From Isoetes taiwanensis (lineage: Eukaryota > Streptophyta > Lycopodiopsida > Isoetales > Isoetaceae): 64,000 nt of DNA. The DNA lies in NCBI GenBank assembly GCA_021234155.1, contig JAJEKV010000002.1, positions 40,227,841 through 40,291,840 on the forward strand. The letters are read 5' to 3'. Under the pieces are notes generated by a model. That model did not search any database. It was given only the letters and a program-made list of their open reading frames with translations, and was not told the origin of the DNA. Shown here in pieces: positions 52,971 to 64,000 of the stretch (position 1 is its first letter; each line of letters begins with the position of its first letter). Made by a program: the position numbers and the translations under genes.

Positions 52971-53693
52971 CTGCCATAAGACAATGCAAACCAGGTTAGG
53001 TCGCCTTCATCATAAACTAAGATCAAAATGCATAACATTAATCCAAAGCTTCAATTTCAGCAGTCCCAGACATGCAATCGGTATAGAAGATCCTAGAAAC
53101 CAAAGATTCGTGAAAGACCACCAGGTCTCAGAACTAGAATATGATATGGCATGTTGGCCACGAATTCAAACCAAATGGGGCAGATGGCAAACTCAGGTCT
53201 AACCCAAAAAGGAAAATAGCACAATACGGATCTGTCCATCTGAGAAAGAAGAAAGCAACTAGAAAATGGCCAGCTGCATTAAAAATAAAATGGGCGCAAT
53301 GCAGAGCCCTCATTTGCAGAATGAGACAAGAATGAAAGCTTGTCGTTTTTGCGCAGAAGCGGAAAGAATGCGTTGAAAAAAAAGGCTACGGAGAGATAAC
53401 TACAAAGTACTGAAAAAAAATCACTCTGCCCAACACTCTCGGGTTGCAAAGACTGCGCAAAGACAAGATAAACTGGGCAGGATCCCATTGAAGCGCCTCC
53501 TCCCATCTCCGTTGCTATTTTCTGGGGTCTTTTCTAATTTCCCTGGCCTTAGATTCGTAAAAGTAAAGATCTGACGGTCCAAAATAAGGCACATCAGATT
53601 TTGATGACATGGAAATTACACGTGGATAGGCTAGATTTTGAGGAAAGGCTGTAGGCCCAGTAGGGCTGGTGTGCTAAAAAAAAAAAAAAAAAA

Positions 53694-54115
53694 CTTTTTT
53701 CCCCTTTTTTTTAAGTAGAAAAAAAAAAGTTTTTTAAGGGCCTTTCTCGATCCTCAAGATCCCTCTGATGGCCTTTCTATTCTATTCTATTCTATTCTAT
53801 TCGACTCGCGAGTCGAGAAAGGGAGCTCAGAGTGAAAATGCAACTCTGAGGGCCTTTCTCGACTCACGAGTCGAGAAAGGCAGCTCAGAGTGAAAAACGC
53901 AGGTCTATATGCTAATTCTGTGGAAAAGGCAGGTCTGAGGAACTTTCTCGACTCGCGAGTCGAGAAAGGCAGCTTAGAGTGAAAAACTTAAGTCTGAGGG
54001 TCTTTCTCGACTCGAGTCGAGAAAGGCAGCTCAGAGTGAAAAACGCAGGTCTGTGGGCCAATTCTGTAGAAAAGGCAGCTTAGAGTGAAAAACTTGAGGG
54101 TCTTTCTAGACTCAT
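53694..54115. repeat. Palindrome array 2 (CTCGACTCG-centred) with a TTCTA microsatellite
   Basis: Palindromic units lie at 53801-53822 (left arm replaced), 53853-53880 (one mismatch), 53943-53969 and 54002-54025 (24-base perfect, without the central CG), with a degenerate one at about 54101. In the first unit the left arm is replaced by about five TTCTA pentamers (about 53775-53801). The order of units and spacers is the same as in array 1, in the same orientation. Confidence 0.85.
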
Positions 54116-54305
54116 ATATGCGATCAAATATGCAACATGATCAAACAAATCTACTTGCCTACAAACATAGTTTCTATCTCCAATATTATGGAGCAAAAAA
54201 CATAACTAATTGGACCATATTCTATGTATTTTCTATGCATTTTCTAATGCACACCATATCATATGCATTTTCTATGTATACATAAACAAAATGAATGCAC
54301 GCTCG

Positions 54306-54468
54306 AAAAAAATGGGACTTTAATATTAGGATGAGCTAGACAATATAATATGACCTAAAATAATATAGACATTATGATATCTTAGATAAATATCCCATTG
54401 ATGTTCCGCTTTTTTTCTGCTTGAAGAAAATGGGATTTTAATAATAAGGTGATCTAAATAATATAATA
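54306..54468. repeat. Diverged ~43-base direct repeat pair
   Basis: AAATGGGACTTTAATATTAGG near 54310 and AAATGGGATTTTAATAATAAGG near 54428 are both followed by TGA(G/T)CTA and AATATAATA. They lie next to the GC hairpin repeat and may be part of the same insert. Confidence 0.5.
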
Positions 54469-54501
54469 CAAGAAACTTATCGCGGCGGCCAAGGCCGCCG
54501 C
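54468..54501. repeat. GC-rich perfect hairpin repeat, copy 2 (inverted)
   Basis: CGCGGCGGCC (54481-54490) pairs with GGCCGCCGCG (54493-54502) over a 2-base loop. With the flanking ACAAGAAACTTAT it is the reverse complement of 4234-4267. It interrupts the DUF7869-like reading frame. Confidence 0.65.
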
Positions 54502-54511
54502 GAACGTTTCT

Positions 54512-55640
54512 CTTTCCCAGCCTTTTGTATACACTCATAACCTTATTTGGATCATATGATAGATAATTCAATAACATTTCCCAGCCTTTTGTATACACTC
54601 CCCTATCTCCATCTTGGAAACTCTCTAAACTCCGCAAATATTTTGCAATAGAACCTATTGTAAAGTTTGGGTCAAATGACCAATTCCATGTGGAAAAATA
54701 GCCATAAGAAGAAGGGCCATGCCTATGAGTAAGAATTCCTGTCAAAGCCATAGTTTGGATTCAGTCTTAATTGAGAAATGCATGTCTTCTTTTGATCCAT
54801 CTTATCGTGTATCAAACACAGATATTCTTGTGGACTACCAAAAGACAAATATCTCCACGAATATTAAACGTTGCGACAACTTTTTTGCTCCATGGTGTGT
54901 CTGTCAATTTTATAAAGAAGTATCTCCCTCTCCTGTGGATTCTTCGTGCTATCCAATTTGTTCTTCAAATCTATACACGTTTCACATTTTGAGAAACTGC
55001 TATTTTCTCTTGAAACAAGGACATGATTAAAGTCCTTATTCCACATTTGACTAAAACTTGATTGAGAGATGTGGGGTAGCCTTTGCATGCTTAGAGATTC
55101 ATTCACTTCCTTTAACATGGACTTCATGTTGTAAGTAGGCAGCATCACATTTTGATAGTCTCTCTCCCCATCACACGTAATTCTACTTCCAATGTGGCAT
55201 TTGATTGGTTGTAACATCTACCAAGTGTGTAAGTGCCACCTTTGCAGCCTCCATTCTTTCTGTACATCGCATTACAAGTTTGTTTCCATGCATGCCCTTT
55301 TTTGCTCCATTAAGCCACTTGTTTCTCCTATTATAAAATGTGGCTTTACAAATACCATAGATTGTGTACCACCCTTTACAACACACAATGTTCCATCAAA
55401 TAACATGCCCTTGTATTTTCCATCCTCGTCTTTCACACTTGCTGCCAAACTATCATATGTGAAAGTTGTTTGATCATCAAATTTCAAAGAATGATACTCA
55501 GTACGAGCAATTAAGATTTTTTTTCGATTAGCATATTGGCAACAATGATTTGGACAACAATCACTAGACGCCACCTTAGCAATATTCTCCATTGCACAAG
55601 GATCACTCTTGACTTCTTTAACCACTAATTTGGCCTTCTG
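54512..55640 (-). pseudogene. DUF7869-like repetitive gene, broken
   Basis: Reading leftward, frames change several times but keep the family's order. First come SSDCCPNHCCQYANRKKIL and FDDQTTFTYDSLAASV, then GWYTIYGICKATFYNR and KWLNGAKKGMHGNK. SKCETCIDLKNKLDS and YLCLIHDKMDQKKT follow, then LTGILTHRHGPSSYGYFS and DPNFTIGSIAKYLRSLE. I remember this arrangement from large families in mosses, lycophytes and ferns annotated with DUF7869; their role is unknown and they behave like repeats. The 5' end is cut by a LINE fragment at about 55640 and the 3' end by the GC hairpin repeat. A 24-base segment near 54512 is repeated near 54577. Confidence 0.6.
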
Positions 55641-55956
55641 CCGCTGCCTGTGCAGAATGCCATATACAGGTTGTATGAGAGTTGTTTTGACAGGATGCAG
55701 CCGACGGGCCAAGCATTCACCAGTAGTATCGGGGTCCGGCAGGGCTGCCCCCTCTCACCAACACTTTTTGGCCTCTACATTGACCAGTTAGAGCCCTGGC
55801 TTACTGAGCATGGGGGGGATGGCATACAACTTTTGCACCAGGTCATCCGCCAGCTCATCTATGCGGACGATGTTGACCTTCTGGCCCACACCCCAGAAGC
55901 TATGCAGTCTCATCTGGATGCCCTAGACACATTCTGCCAGGCTACAGACATGCGCG
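55641..55956 (+). pseudogene. LINE reverse transcriptase fragment of a second family
   Basis: It reads GVRQGCPLSPTLFGLYID (RT motif B), then LIYADDVDLL (motif C) and the motif D region (QATDMRV), about 100 codons in all. The sequence differs clearly from copies A-E, lacks (CT)n borders, and is cut abruptly at about 55956 by a Ty3/gypsy fragment in the opposite orientation. Confidence 0.8.
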
Positions 55957-55957
55957 T

Positions 55958-56459
55958 GAGCAAAAGAACTCTTAGACATCTTACCAAACAATTGCTCTTG
56001 CCTCAATATAGCTAAAGTATGCCTCACATGCTCCACATGTTCCTGCAATGTCTTGGAATAAACCAAGATGTCACCAAAGAATACCAAACTAAAGTTATCA
56101 AGGAAAGGTCGGAATATATCATTCATTAAATGAATAAATGTTGCAGGAGCGTTTGCCAAGCCGAAGGGCATCACTACAAACTCACAATGACCCTATCGGG
56201 TTCTGAATGCAATCTTATAAATATCAGACTCCTTGATCCTTATCTGATGGTATCCAGATCGCAGATCAATCTTTGTAAAGTATTGGGTTTGACCCAACTG
56301 ATCAAAAAGCTCATCAACTCTAGGCAACGCATATTTATTCATCACAGTAATCTGGTTAAGCATTCGGTAATCAATGCAATTCGGCGTGGGGGCACTCTCA
56401 GAGATGCATACAGTGATTTTCAGGAAGTGGCTGCATCGTGGGTTTCTGGGCCTGATCAA
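55958..56459 (-). pseudogene. Ty3/gypsy reverse transcriptase fragment
   Basis: The minus strand reads [20 protein letters not shown], then [15 protein letters not shown] (motif with the first catalytic Asp). A stop follows, then [18 protein letters not shown]. The YXDD site has become [10 protein letters not shown], losing one catalytic Asp. About 160 codons remain, so it is inactive. No LTRs, integrase or RNase H are visible around it. Confidence 0.85.
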
Positions 56460-56639
56460 TGAATTCCTTCAGAAAATCAGCATCTAAAGTCTGACACCAT
56501 TGTTCTCAGTCTGAACAGGAGAGCAAGGTGTGCACAGAGGGAGGGAGCCATTCCGTGGAAATAGTCTGTCTGTTAAGGTAAGCACGCAGTGTTAAATCCT
56601 CCAAGATGATGTAAATAGATCTGGGCAAACTGAATCTCC

Positions 56640-57514
56640 ATAGCTTCATTCAAATTCTTCCAGACCTGATGCAGAGTTTCGGCTATCTAAAGAGGGAGGT
56701 GGTGAGCAAACTCCTGCATATATTCATCTTTGAAGGTTGTGGCCGATGTCTGATCCTGAAGGTATTTGTTCTCAGGTAGCAAAAGCCACTTAGCATTTTC
56801 ATTGCCACAGAAAGCATGACTTTGTCCATCATCAAACTTGTCCAGAGTGTCTGCCAGATAGAAATCATGAATGACATATGCCATGGGTTGAACCAGGCGA
56901 AAAATGAAGAATTCCTGATCATCACAAGTAAGGAGGCCATATACCAAGAGGGCGCAAAAGAGACCTTTGTCTTCAATGGAGAGGTCAGGCCAAATGGTGA
57001 GAAGATCATTGGTGCTAAGAGGCTCATGAATCTTGCCATTGGCAGAATACCACTTAAGCAGGAAGAGATGACGGCGTGAGACGACATAGTCCAGATAGCT
57101 GGTGGGTGTTGAGAAGTCTCTTGGAATAGTAAGAGCTAACTGAAGGTATGTCTCATGCTGACTCTGAGCTTCTTTGGCAGACTGAATAGCCTATTGCAGC
57201 TGATGTTCCATGTCATGAATTTTATTATCCTTCTCAGCTAGAAGGCGTGACTGGTCTCGGATTTTCCTATGAGAGTACGTGGCCTGTGATGATGACGGCA
57301 CTTGAGTAGAAAGTTGTAGCTGGAGACTGGCAATTTCCGCATCATCAATCAACTTCTGCTTCTGAGTTTTTGCAGCTATTAATATATAGACACGATAGTT
57401 CCTACAAAAATTGTAGGATATGTTGATTGAATCTTCATTGAGGGTTCCCAACATTAGCCCAGCAACGCTGGGCACCATTACTAGTAACATGTATAGTAAA
57501 CTTAACAATGCCAT
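56640..57514 (-). pseudogene. Possible gag-like or coiled-coil part of the gypsy remnant
   Basis: Frames at 57514-57191 and 56947-56687 include a Gln/Ser-rich, probably coiled-coil stretch (LIDDAEIASLQLQLSTQV) and a segment DQEFFIFRLVQPMAYVIH. Position and strand (upstream of the RT fragment) fit a gag region, but there is no zinc knuckle or protease. The assignment is inferred from context. Confidence 0.3.
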
Positions 57515-57519
57515 TTAAA

Positions 57520-58555
57520 GTGAAAACAACACCAGCTATGGCAATAATAATAAACAGCAGCAGCCAAGGCAGATACGGTTTTCCTTATGCCCACATTTTT
57601 CCTTATTATTTTTCTTATGCAGGAGCTTGCATTAGGAGCTTGTTAAAGTTAAGGCGACCCAGTATATCATCTTATCAATGGCGAATAACGCCTCCAACAG
57701 ATCTTTAGCTTCCGAGTTTCATATCATGGAATCAGGCTCGTTTTAAATTGATATTACTTCTTTCTGCATTGGTTCAAGCAGTTGATCAAAGATAAAAAGT
57801 TTTGAGCTTCTATGCTGGAATGTGCGCTTCAGAGGTTTTGGTAACTGGAAAGGATGTTTCTGCTTTAAAACAAGCAGCTTATTGGCCCTTTTGAATGGGT
57901 TGTTGTACGTAAGTACTATTTTCTGTTATTTCTGTCTAAGCTTTTTGTTTAAGATTTGCAAGTTTAAGAGGAAGTGTTGTGATGAAAAATTATGAATTAT
58001 TATGTAAATTTGCTGCTATACACTACTGCCGAACTTTGATGCAAGACGTGTTCGATGGGAGTGCGCTAGCACTGAATGTACTTACATTTTTTGAGTTGAA
58101 TGAAGAGAATTTTGGCTGTAACTTAAAAATGTAAGTTATATGCAAGATTTGAATTTGGCATGTTGAATATGCTCTCTGCCAATATTAGCTTCAATTTTGA
58201 AGCCATGCATATGACTTGCAGATCTTTTATTTAATATATTCTCATTGCTTGAAAAAATGAATGGATATCCCTTAGGTAATTCTTTGCTAACATATGACAA
58301 TTAATTAGCTAATTAATGCTATCTATACCTGTTTTGTTTGTGTTGTTACGTTGTTATCAGTGCATACACCATTGTTTTCTTCCTTACAAATAATATCTAG
58401 CATTGCAAAGCACCTAGAGGTCCAATTCGAGAAGGGAATTTTGTAACGGCCCCATGATAGACCGCTCGAGTATTCGAACCTTGAATGTGTTGTGGGGCAT
58501 TCCTGAGACACCGGCATAAATGAGTAGAAGCGACTACTCATAAACGTCTAGACGG
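57520..58555. other. Intergenic region with no supported gene
   Basis: AT-rich sequence without recognisable frames. Confidence 0.4.
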
Positions 58556-58740
58556 TTTTGCCCAGTTGGTTAAGGGCATGTCGGTTAGGAACGTTACAGC
58601 CCCACATGCAAGATTATAACTCTACCAAGGAAACTCTAGGGTCCCAAATTATAATCACAATACTTAAAAGGTTCGTAGGATTAGCAATCCTCAACTCAAG
58701 TAATGACCATCTAGGCTACAGATCCAGGTTCGAATCTAGA
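58556..58740 (+). repeat. tRNA-like SINE fragment
   Basis: The A-box-like TGCCCAGTTGGTTAAGG lies at about 58559-58575, and a perfect B box, GGTTCGAATC, at about 58728-58737. The ~155-base gap is far too long for a tRNA gene and fits two degraded tRNA-derived pieces or a SINE with an insertion. Confidence 0.4.
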
Positions 58741-58799
58741 CTCAAGCATATGTTCTTGCACAAGTATTCCTTTTTGAACTTAGGGATATAAGGGTCGGG

Positions 58800-61700
58800 T
58801 AAATCATCCGTTTATCCTATTGTTTAAATTTGGTTTTTCCGATGTGTGGAAAACTTTTTGGAATTTTTTTCTAGGTTAGTTTTCTAAGGTTTTAAAAGTT
58901 TTGTCTGCCGGAAAATATTTGGGATTGTCCAAAAATCGGGAAAGAAAAATTGGTATGATTTTTTGGTTGGGGATATCGTAGATGGATTTGGATATGAGCG
59001 TCACGGAGGCCGTGTGGAAGACAGAAATAGTAGTTGTCTCTGTCGAATTTTGGACGCTGAAGTTTTGCCCTGTAAATCCAGTCAACCACAAGAGAGTAAT
59101 AGTTGTTCCGGCTCAACCTAATCAGGTGACGGAGTTATTCTTCTCTTCTGTTCAGGTCCGACATTAGTTTACGTTGATTGAAGCATATATAGGCAAGGTC
59201 AAGTTGTTCTGGTCATCAGCAATTGATTTTTTCTAGGTTTCAATTTTTTCCTCTTTCTGTTGCGTCTGGGGGCATGCATGCCACGAATTTATATTATCCA
59301 TTGAGGAACTGACGGATCCGCTTTCAGCTTGCAATTTCGGGGTTAAGAATGAGAATGAGAATTTCGGGGTTAAGAGAGTCTAATAGGCTGATTTTGACTA
59401 GCTCCAGGCATTCGGAAGGTGTGCTTAGGAAGAAGTATCCGGATCTCTTGACCTCCAGTCTTAGTTTTACCTTCTTTGAATTTATGTTCAGGTTTGCATC
59501 CAATTTGCGGTATTCATCTGATTATGTTTTGCATCCTAAAGTTTTAACATGAATTCATGTGTAGCGATTCTTTTTCAAATGCAGTTGTATGGCCATCTAT
59601 AGTATGGCCAAATTAATTTGTTAAATGTCGAATCTTCATTTGCATTGCCAGTTTTCTGCCTTTGTATCTTGCTTTCTGATCCATTTTTCTTTTTCTTTTT
59701 TTTTTTCCTTTCATTGACATGCTTTCCAGTAGGTGCTATGGATTTGCTCTGCCAATACATGTAAAGGAAAAAACAAATTGCATTAGAAGATTGCTTTTAT
59801 GGTTATTATCAGTTTTTATGCATTAGGTTAAGAATGTTTTGAATTTGTATCACAAATACCTTTTCTTTTTTGTTATTTGACTTGCAGGTCGTATGCATAA
59901 GGAGCATTTGTCTTGAGGAGTCAATTTTTAATGTTCTCAATGCCATTCAAAATGGGGCTGCAAATTCGTGTAAGTCCCCAAGAGATTTATGTCAATGTTA
60001 ACTTTGACTCTAAGCAAGCTTTTTGACAGAACTGCAATTTTCACGCTGTAGTAGTGCAAAATTGCATGGCAATGAGAAATTTTTTTAATGCGTCAGTCTT
60101 ACAATGGTTTGATCAGACACAAATAACAGATGCCAAGATGCCTTATGTATTGACACGCCAGGCAATCCATGTTCTTATGTATTCACACAGTGCCGCACAT
60201 TCTATGTTAGATGCATTTTACCCTGTCAAGGTACCCTGCTGCTAGGATTAGGTATTCGGCTGAAATTGGTGTACCCAACAGGATGATAGTAATGTCTGCA
60301 GCATATGTGAGGAGATGGGCAGTGGACATTTTTGTAATGAAGCAGCTTATTCCCTCAGTAGTTTTTTGCTCTAGCATCCAGAGACACAGTCTACAAAGAT
60401 CTGAGTTGACGGTCTAGGCTTTATGGGGAGCCATCTGTGATGGAAGATAGACCAGGTAGTTCAAACTCATTATATTTATAGTTCAATTTGGAGAACAGGA
60501 TATCGATAGAATGTTGATTACCTCAGTCTGCTACAGGCCACTGTATGAGGTATTTTAGATCATGATCATGATATTTGGTTCCGTTCTTTGAATTCCATAA
60601 GGCATTAATTCTTTGTGCATACATCAGATATATCTACAAGTAGTATTTCCTTTGAAATTGCTTATAGTGATTCCTATGCTACTCTTATATTTAAGTAAAA
60701 GTTGGCAATATCTGGGATTGAAGCTTCCTATTAAATTTTATTGTTTAGACATACTCATGCTGATACCAAAGATCTTTAGATGGATCTGAAGGCACATAGC
60801 ATTTCATTAATTTTGTAAGTGCATATACTTGACTGACACTTTTCCCTTTGCTCTGCATGACACTAAGGTGTAAGTAGATTGAGTTTATAGAAACCTTTAG
60901 GATCAATATTGCTAAGAAAGATTATAAAGTTTTCCAATAAGAACAGATGCAAGTTGTGTGCATCTGTTCACCATCCCTTTCTCAACCTATTATCTTTGTA
61001 CTCTTAGGAAGGTTTGTGCTTGCATTATAGCACATGATTCACATGGTGATCTATGCTAGACTAAGTTTGGCAGTTGGATTCCCACTTACTATTTGGCAGC
61101 CAGGCATGCTAGCTTGCTTGAACACATCAGAAGATGATTTCCTTTTGATAGATTTGCAAGAAAACAAGGACCTTGGTGATGGAAGTGAAAAAGGTTGCAA
61201 ACAAATGATCGAACCTCTCCGTACTTATTTTATTTTCTTATTATCAGGGCCCACATTGGTGGGAATGAAAGGAGTACAAAGAACGCAGTCTCGAATTTCA
61301 CTTTGAGGCAGATATGCAGGTATTGATCATCATTATATTATAGTTTGAAGCATTATATCTTTGTAAAATTTTTATTTCTATGGAAGACAGGAAACTAAGA
61401 ACTCCATAGTGTCCTCTCCATTTCCAGTTTAATTCCTGGGCATGCCCTACATATAATTATCGTGTGCACTTTGAGGCAGATCCGCCGGTATGGATGAATG
61501 TCCTGCTCAATAGAGTTGTACCACGCTTTGTTTCCATTTGTAATTGCAACAGGTATTCAACTCTTGAATCTGCAACCTAGGAGATGCCATATTCATATGA
61601 AGAATGCGTCAAGTTAATGCAGATTTCAGCATTATATCTTTTGTGAGTTTAATTTTTAATATCAGATGAAATATCAGATGAAATAAAGAAGTCAAGAACT

Positions 61701-61950
61701 TTAAGGAAGGTTTTAAACTTCTGAAAGCTCACTTATTGAAGATAATTTGGGTCGCTTCTGCATTTTGTTGTGCATTTCCAGTTCATGGATTTGTGGGATT
61801 CTACATTGCGGTTCAATTCCAGCTCATAGTACTTTGGCGCTTCATCGCGCTACATCACATTATCCAGATACACCTCAAATGCTGCTATCTATTGTTTTTG
61901 CACTATTATACTGACCTCGACTAAAAGCTACTAAAAGAATATTCCACATT
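58800..61950. other. Region with scattered protein-like blocks but no assembled gene
   Basis: Possible plus-strand exons include 59889-59970 (after a TTGCAG acceptor), 60044-60245 (YVLTRQAIHVLMYSHSAAHS) and 61034-61303 (DDFLLIDLQENKDLGDGSE). They do not join into one frame, and I recognise no family. This may be a decayed gene or the introns of a gene whose other exons lie to the right. Confidence 0.25.
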
Positions 61951-62089
61951 AACTACTTAAATGTCCACATCCAAGTTTCAAGAGCCTTTGTTAATATCAA
62001 TGCAAATCATTGTTGCTAAAGCTCCAAATTTTAACAGCCTTTATTAACCCCAACGTAAAACATTGTTACTAAAGCCAGCTGACTTAGAC

Positions 62090-62322
62090 AAATTAAGACA
62101 GGTGGGCAGATATGTCTGGGCAAATTAAGAGACATGCAGATCATATTGTACAAATTTTCATATTGCATAATGAACGTAACTGTAGCCTTAAGTTGGTGTA
62201 TCTAGCTGGCTCAAGCAAATTAAGACAAGTGGATAGATATGTCTATGCAAATTAAGACAGGCATGCAAATCATACAGCACAGTTTTTCATATTGCATAAT
62301 AATGAAGATAACTGTACCATTA
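62090..62322. repeat. Diverged ~110-base tandem duplication
   Basis: About 62090-62190 and about 62213-62322 share AAATTAAGACA(G/A)GTGG, AGATATGTCT and TTTCATATTGCATAAT in the same order. Confidence 0.7.
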
Positions 62323-62417
62323 CCTTCATATTGCATAATAAAAGTAATTAGATTATAGGTGTAGGTGGTCTATTAGCCTTTTGTCATGCACAACTTATAG
62401 CTCACTTTAAGTGTATA

Positions 62418-62724
62418 ATGCTCAAGGCTTTAGCATTTTGTGAGGAAATTTGGCAGAAGATACTTTGATTTCCTTCAAGGTTTGCAGTTTGAATACGGCA
62501 TGGATCCAATGGGGATAAGCGCATACAAGACGTTAAACATTTCAAAATATGTCCACATACCTTAGGTGCATGAATCTTAAAGTTTCAACATTTTGCAAGG
62601 AAACTAGGCAGTTTGATTTCCTTCGAGATTTGCAGTTCGAATAAGTTATGGATCCGGACCCAAAGGTTTTTACATGGGGATAAATGCATGCATGAAGTTA
62701 CATTTCAAAACATGTCCTCGGACG
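62418..62724. repeat. Diverged ~150-base tandem duplication
   Basis: The pair at about 62418-62565 and 62577-62724 shares TTTGATTTCCTTC, GATTTGCAGTT-like words, ATGGATCC, TGGGGATAA and ACATTTCAAAA in the same order. Confidence 0.7.
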
Positions 62725-62736
62725 TATCATTAGATT

Positions 62737-63330
62737 TTAAAAGCCATAAGTAACAATTATCTATGCAATAGCGATGTTGCCAACATGTAGGGCAATCCAA
62801 AGTATCGAACTTACCCTTCAGAGACAATCCAAGAAGGATTCGAAACCACAAAGTATACATAGTTAGGGATGCACTTTCATGAACTCAATAATTAGCCATT
62901 TGTTGAGCAAAGAACAACTTCTAGGCTTCAAAGTTTGATTGTTAGTTGCATATTCTTTGTAATATATTCTTTGTACAAATTCTAATCTAAGTTCTGGATG
63001 AAATTTTACTTTTAACATTTTGGGTTTTAAAACCCGTAAGTAACTATTATATGTGGCATAGCCATGCTGCCAACATTTGGGCCAATCCAAAATATCAAAC
63101 TTACCCTTCAGAGAGAATCCAAAGAGGATTAAAAACTACAAAGTATGCATAATCTGGGATGCACTTTAATGACCTCAACATTTAACCATTTCTTGAGCAA
63201 AGAATAGTTCTAGGCTTCAAAGTTTGATGGTTTGATTGCATATTGTTTGTAAATATATTCTTTGTAAACATATTCTCCGTACAAATTTTAATCTAAGTTT
63301 GTGGAGGAAATTTTACTTTTGACATTCAGT
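62737..63330. repeat. ~290-base tandem duplication
   Basis: Unit 1 is about 62737-63027 and unit 2 about 63028-63330. Shared landmarks are GTAACTATTAT-like, TGCCAACAT, CTTACCCTTCAGAGA, GGGATGCACTTT, TCTAGGCTTCAAAGTTTGAT and GAAATTTTACTTTT. They are roughly 80-85% alike by eye. Confidence 0.85.
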
Positions 63331-64000
63331 CTGTAGATAAAACTTAACACTTAGACGTGAAAGCAAGTGTAATGTTAGCTTTGTTACGCAGTGTCAGTCC
63401 AAACAAGCTATTTACAATGAGTTATCTATATTAACCATAGTTATTGTTATCTTATTCGTTCTTCTATTATTTCTCATTGCATAGAAATCTTACTCCTAAA
63501 AGGACAAGATTGGAAGACCCATTTAAAAAACCATGTGCACAAGAGGTTCGAACTATGTTACTCCTCTTGGGTTGAATAATAATGTTCTCTAAAGGATATA
63601 TATACATTCTCTTTTATACTATTTCTTATATTGTGTTTGGGCAACCGGACTCTTCGCTAAAACATTGGATGTCGAACTGTATATCATTCCATTATTCAAC
63701 AACATTATTGCAAAAATGAGGTTTTCGATTATGCTTATTTGTCGTCGTATTAGGGAAATGGGAGCTCTCATGACAATAAATCTAGCCAATGTTCACCTTA
63801 TGTGATGTTCTAATAAATGTGAGATATGGTGCGTATCTGTACTTCAAAAATACTGTTTAACAAAAAGACCAATTTGCCATCGAGTCCCCTGCATATTAAA
63901 CATTATCTCCCTCTTCAAACATAGTCAGATCATACCAAAAGGCTCTATTCCAAAGATTTAAACCTAATCCATTCCTAATCATCACTTAGATCACTTGCAT
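63331..64000. other. Intergenic region with no supported feature
   Basis: AT-rich, with no frame, repeat or site that I can support. Confidence 0.4.

Noticed and set aside
48974-54025. CRISPR-like array from the regularly spaced palindromes
   Set aside because: Plant nuclear context; the spacers are themselves repeats rather than unique, and no cas genes are present.

Overview
The window is nuclear DNA of a land plant. Two intron-containing plant genes show this: an RRM RNA-binding protein gene (1242-2549, +) and a class I LOB-domain transcription factor gene (43286-42444, -). Genes are sparse, the space between them is AT-rich and full of repeats, and several transposon families resemble ones I remember mainly from ferns, lycophytes and bryophytes. 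A fern-like or other non-flowering plant is my tentative guess; the sequence alone does not prove it.

Layout. 1-10.6 kb: the RRM gene, then repeat-rich intergenic DNA with tRNA-like tandem units, a GC hairpin repeat and a short telomere-like tract. 10.65-12.1 kb: the 3' half of a broken minus-strand gene with a coiled coil and a zinc-binding Cys/His region. 12.4-40.2 kb: one large compound insertion, bounded by two copies of a 133-bp direct repeat (12436-12568 and 40018-40150). On its far side (40.3-41.0 kb) lie minus-strand exons that could be the 5' half of the same broken gene. The outer layer, called family X here, is a pyrimidine-rich element with ~1 kb tandem monomers and repeated small hairpins. 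Within it is a head-to-tail array of five LINE copies (A-E, 16.7-35.3 kb), each bounded by (CT)n microsatellites. Next to the array is a decayed PIF/Harbinger transposon with convergent transposase and Myb-like genes. 42.4-43.3 kb: the LOB-domain gene. 43.3-64 kb: intergenic DNA with another family X copy, two arrays of a perfect CTCGACTCG-centred palindrome, a possible decayed multi-exon gene on the minus strand, a nest of broken elements (DUF7869-like gene, another LINE reverse transcriptase, Ty3/gypsy), tRNA-like fragments and serial tandem duplications.

The most interesting system is the LINE array. All five copies have the same orientation, and all sit in (CT)n with CT on the sense strand. 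They belong to at least three diverged subfamilies, so they look like repeated independent insertions rather than one amplified block. Near-full-length copies have almost no 5' UTR: the ORF1 start codon lies 0-4 nt from the microsatellite. Every copy ends in a short 3' UTR with a two-stem hairpin kept by compensatory and wobble changes, followed by a tail like TTTCATTTCAT running straight into (CT)n, with no poly(A). This suggests a microsatellite-targeted plant LINE whose insertions recreate their own landing pad and which may borrow the CT/GA repeat as a promoter. No copy has fully intact reading frames; copy B ORF2 keeps one frame throughout, with three stop codons.
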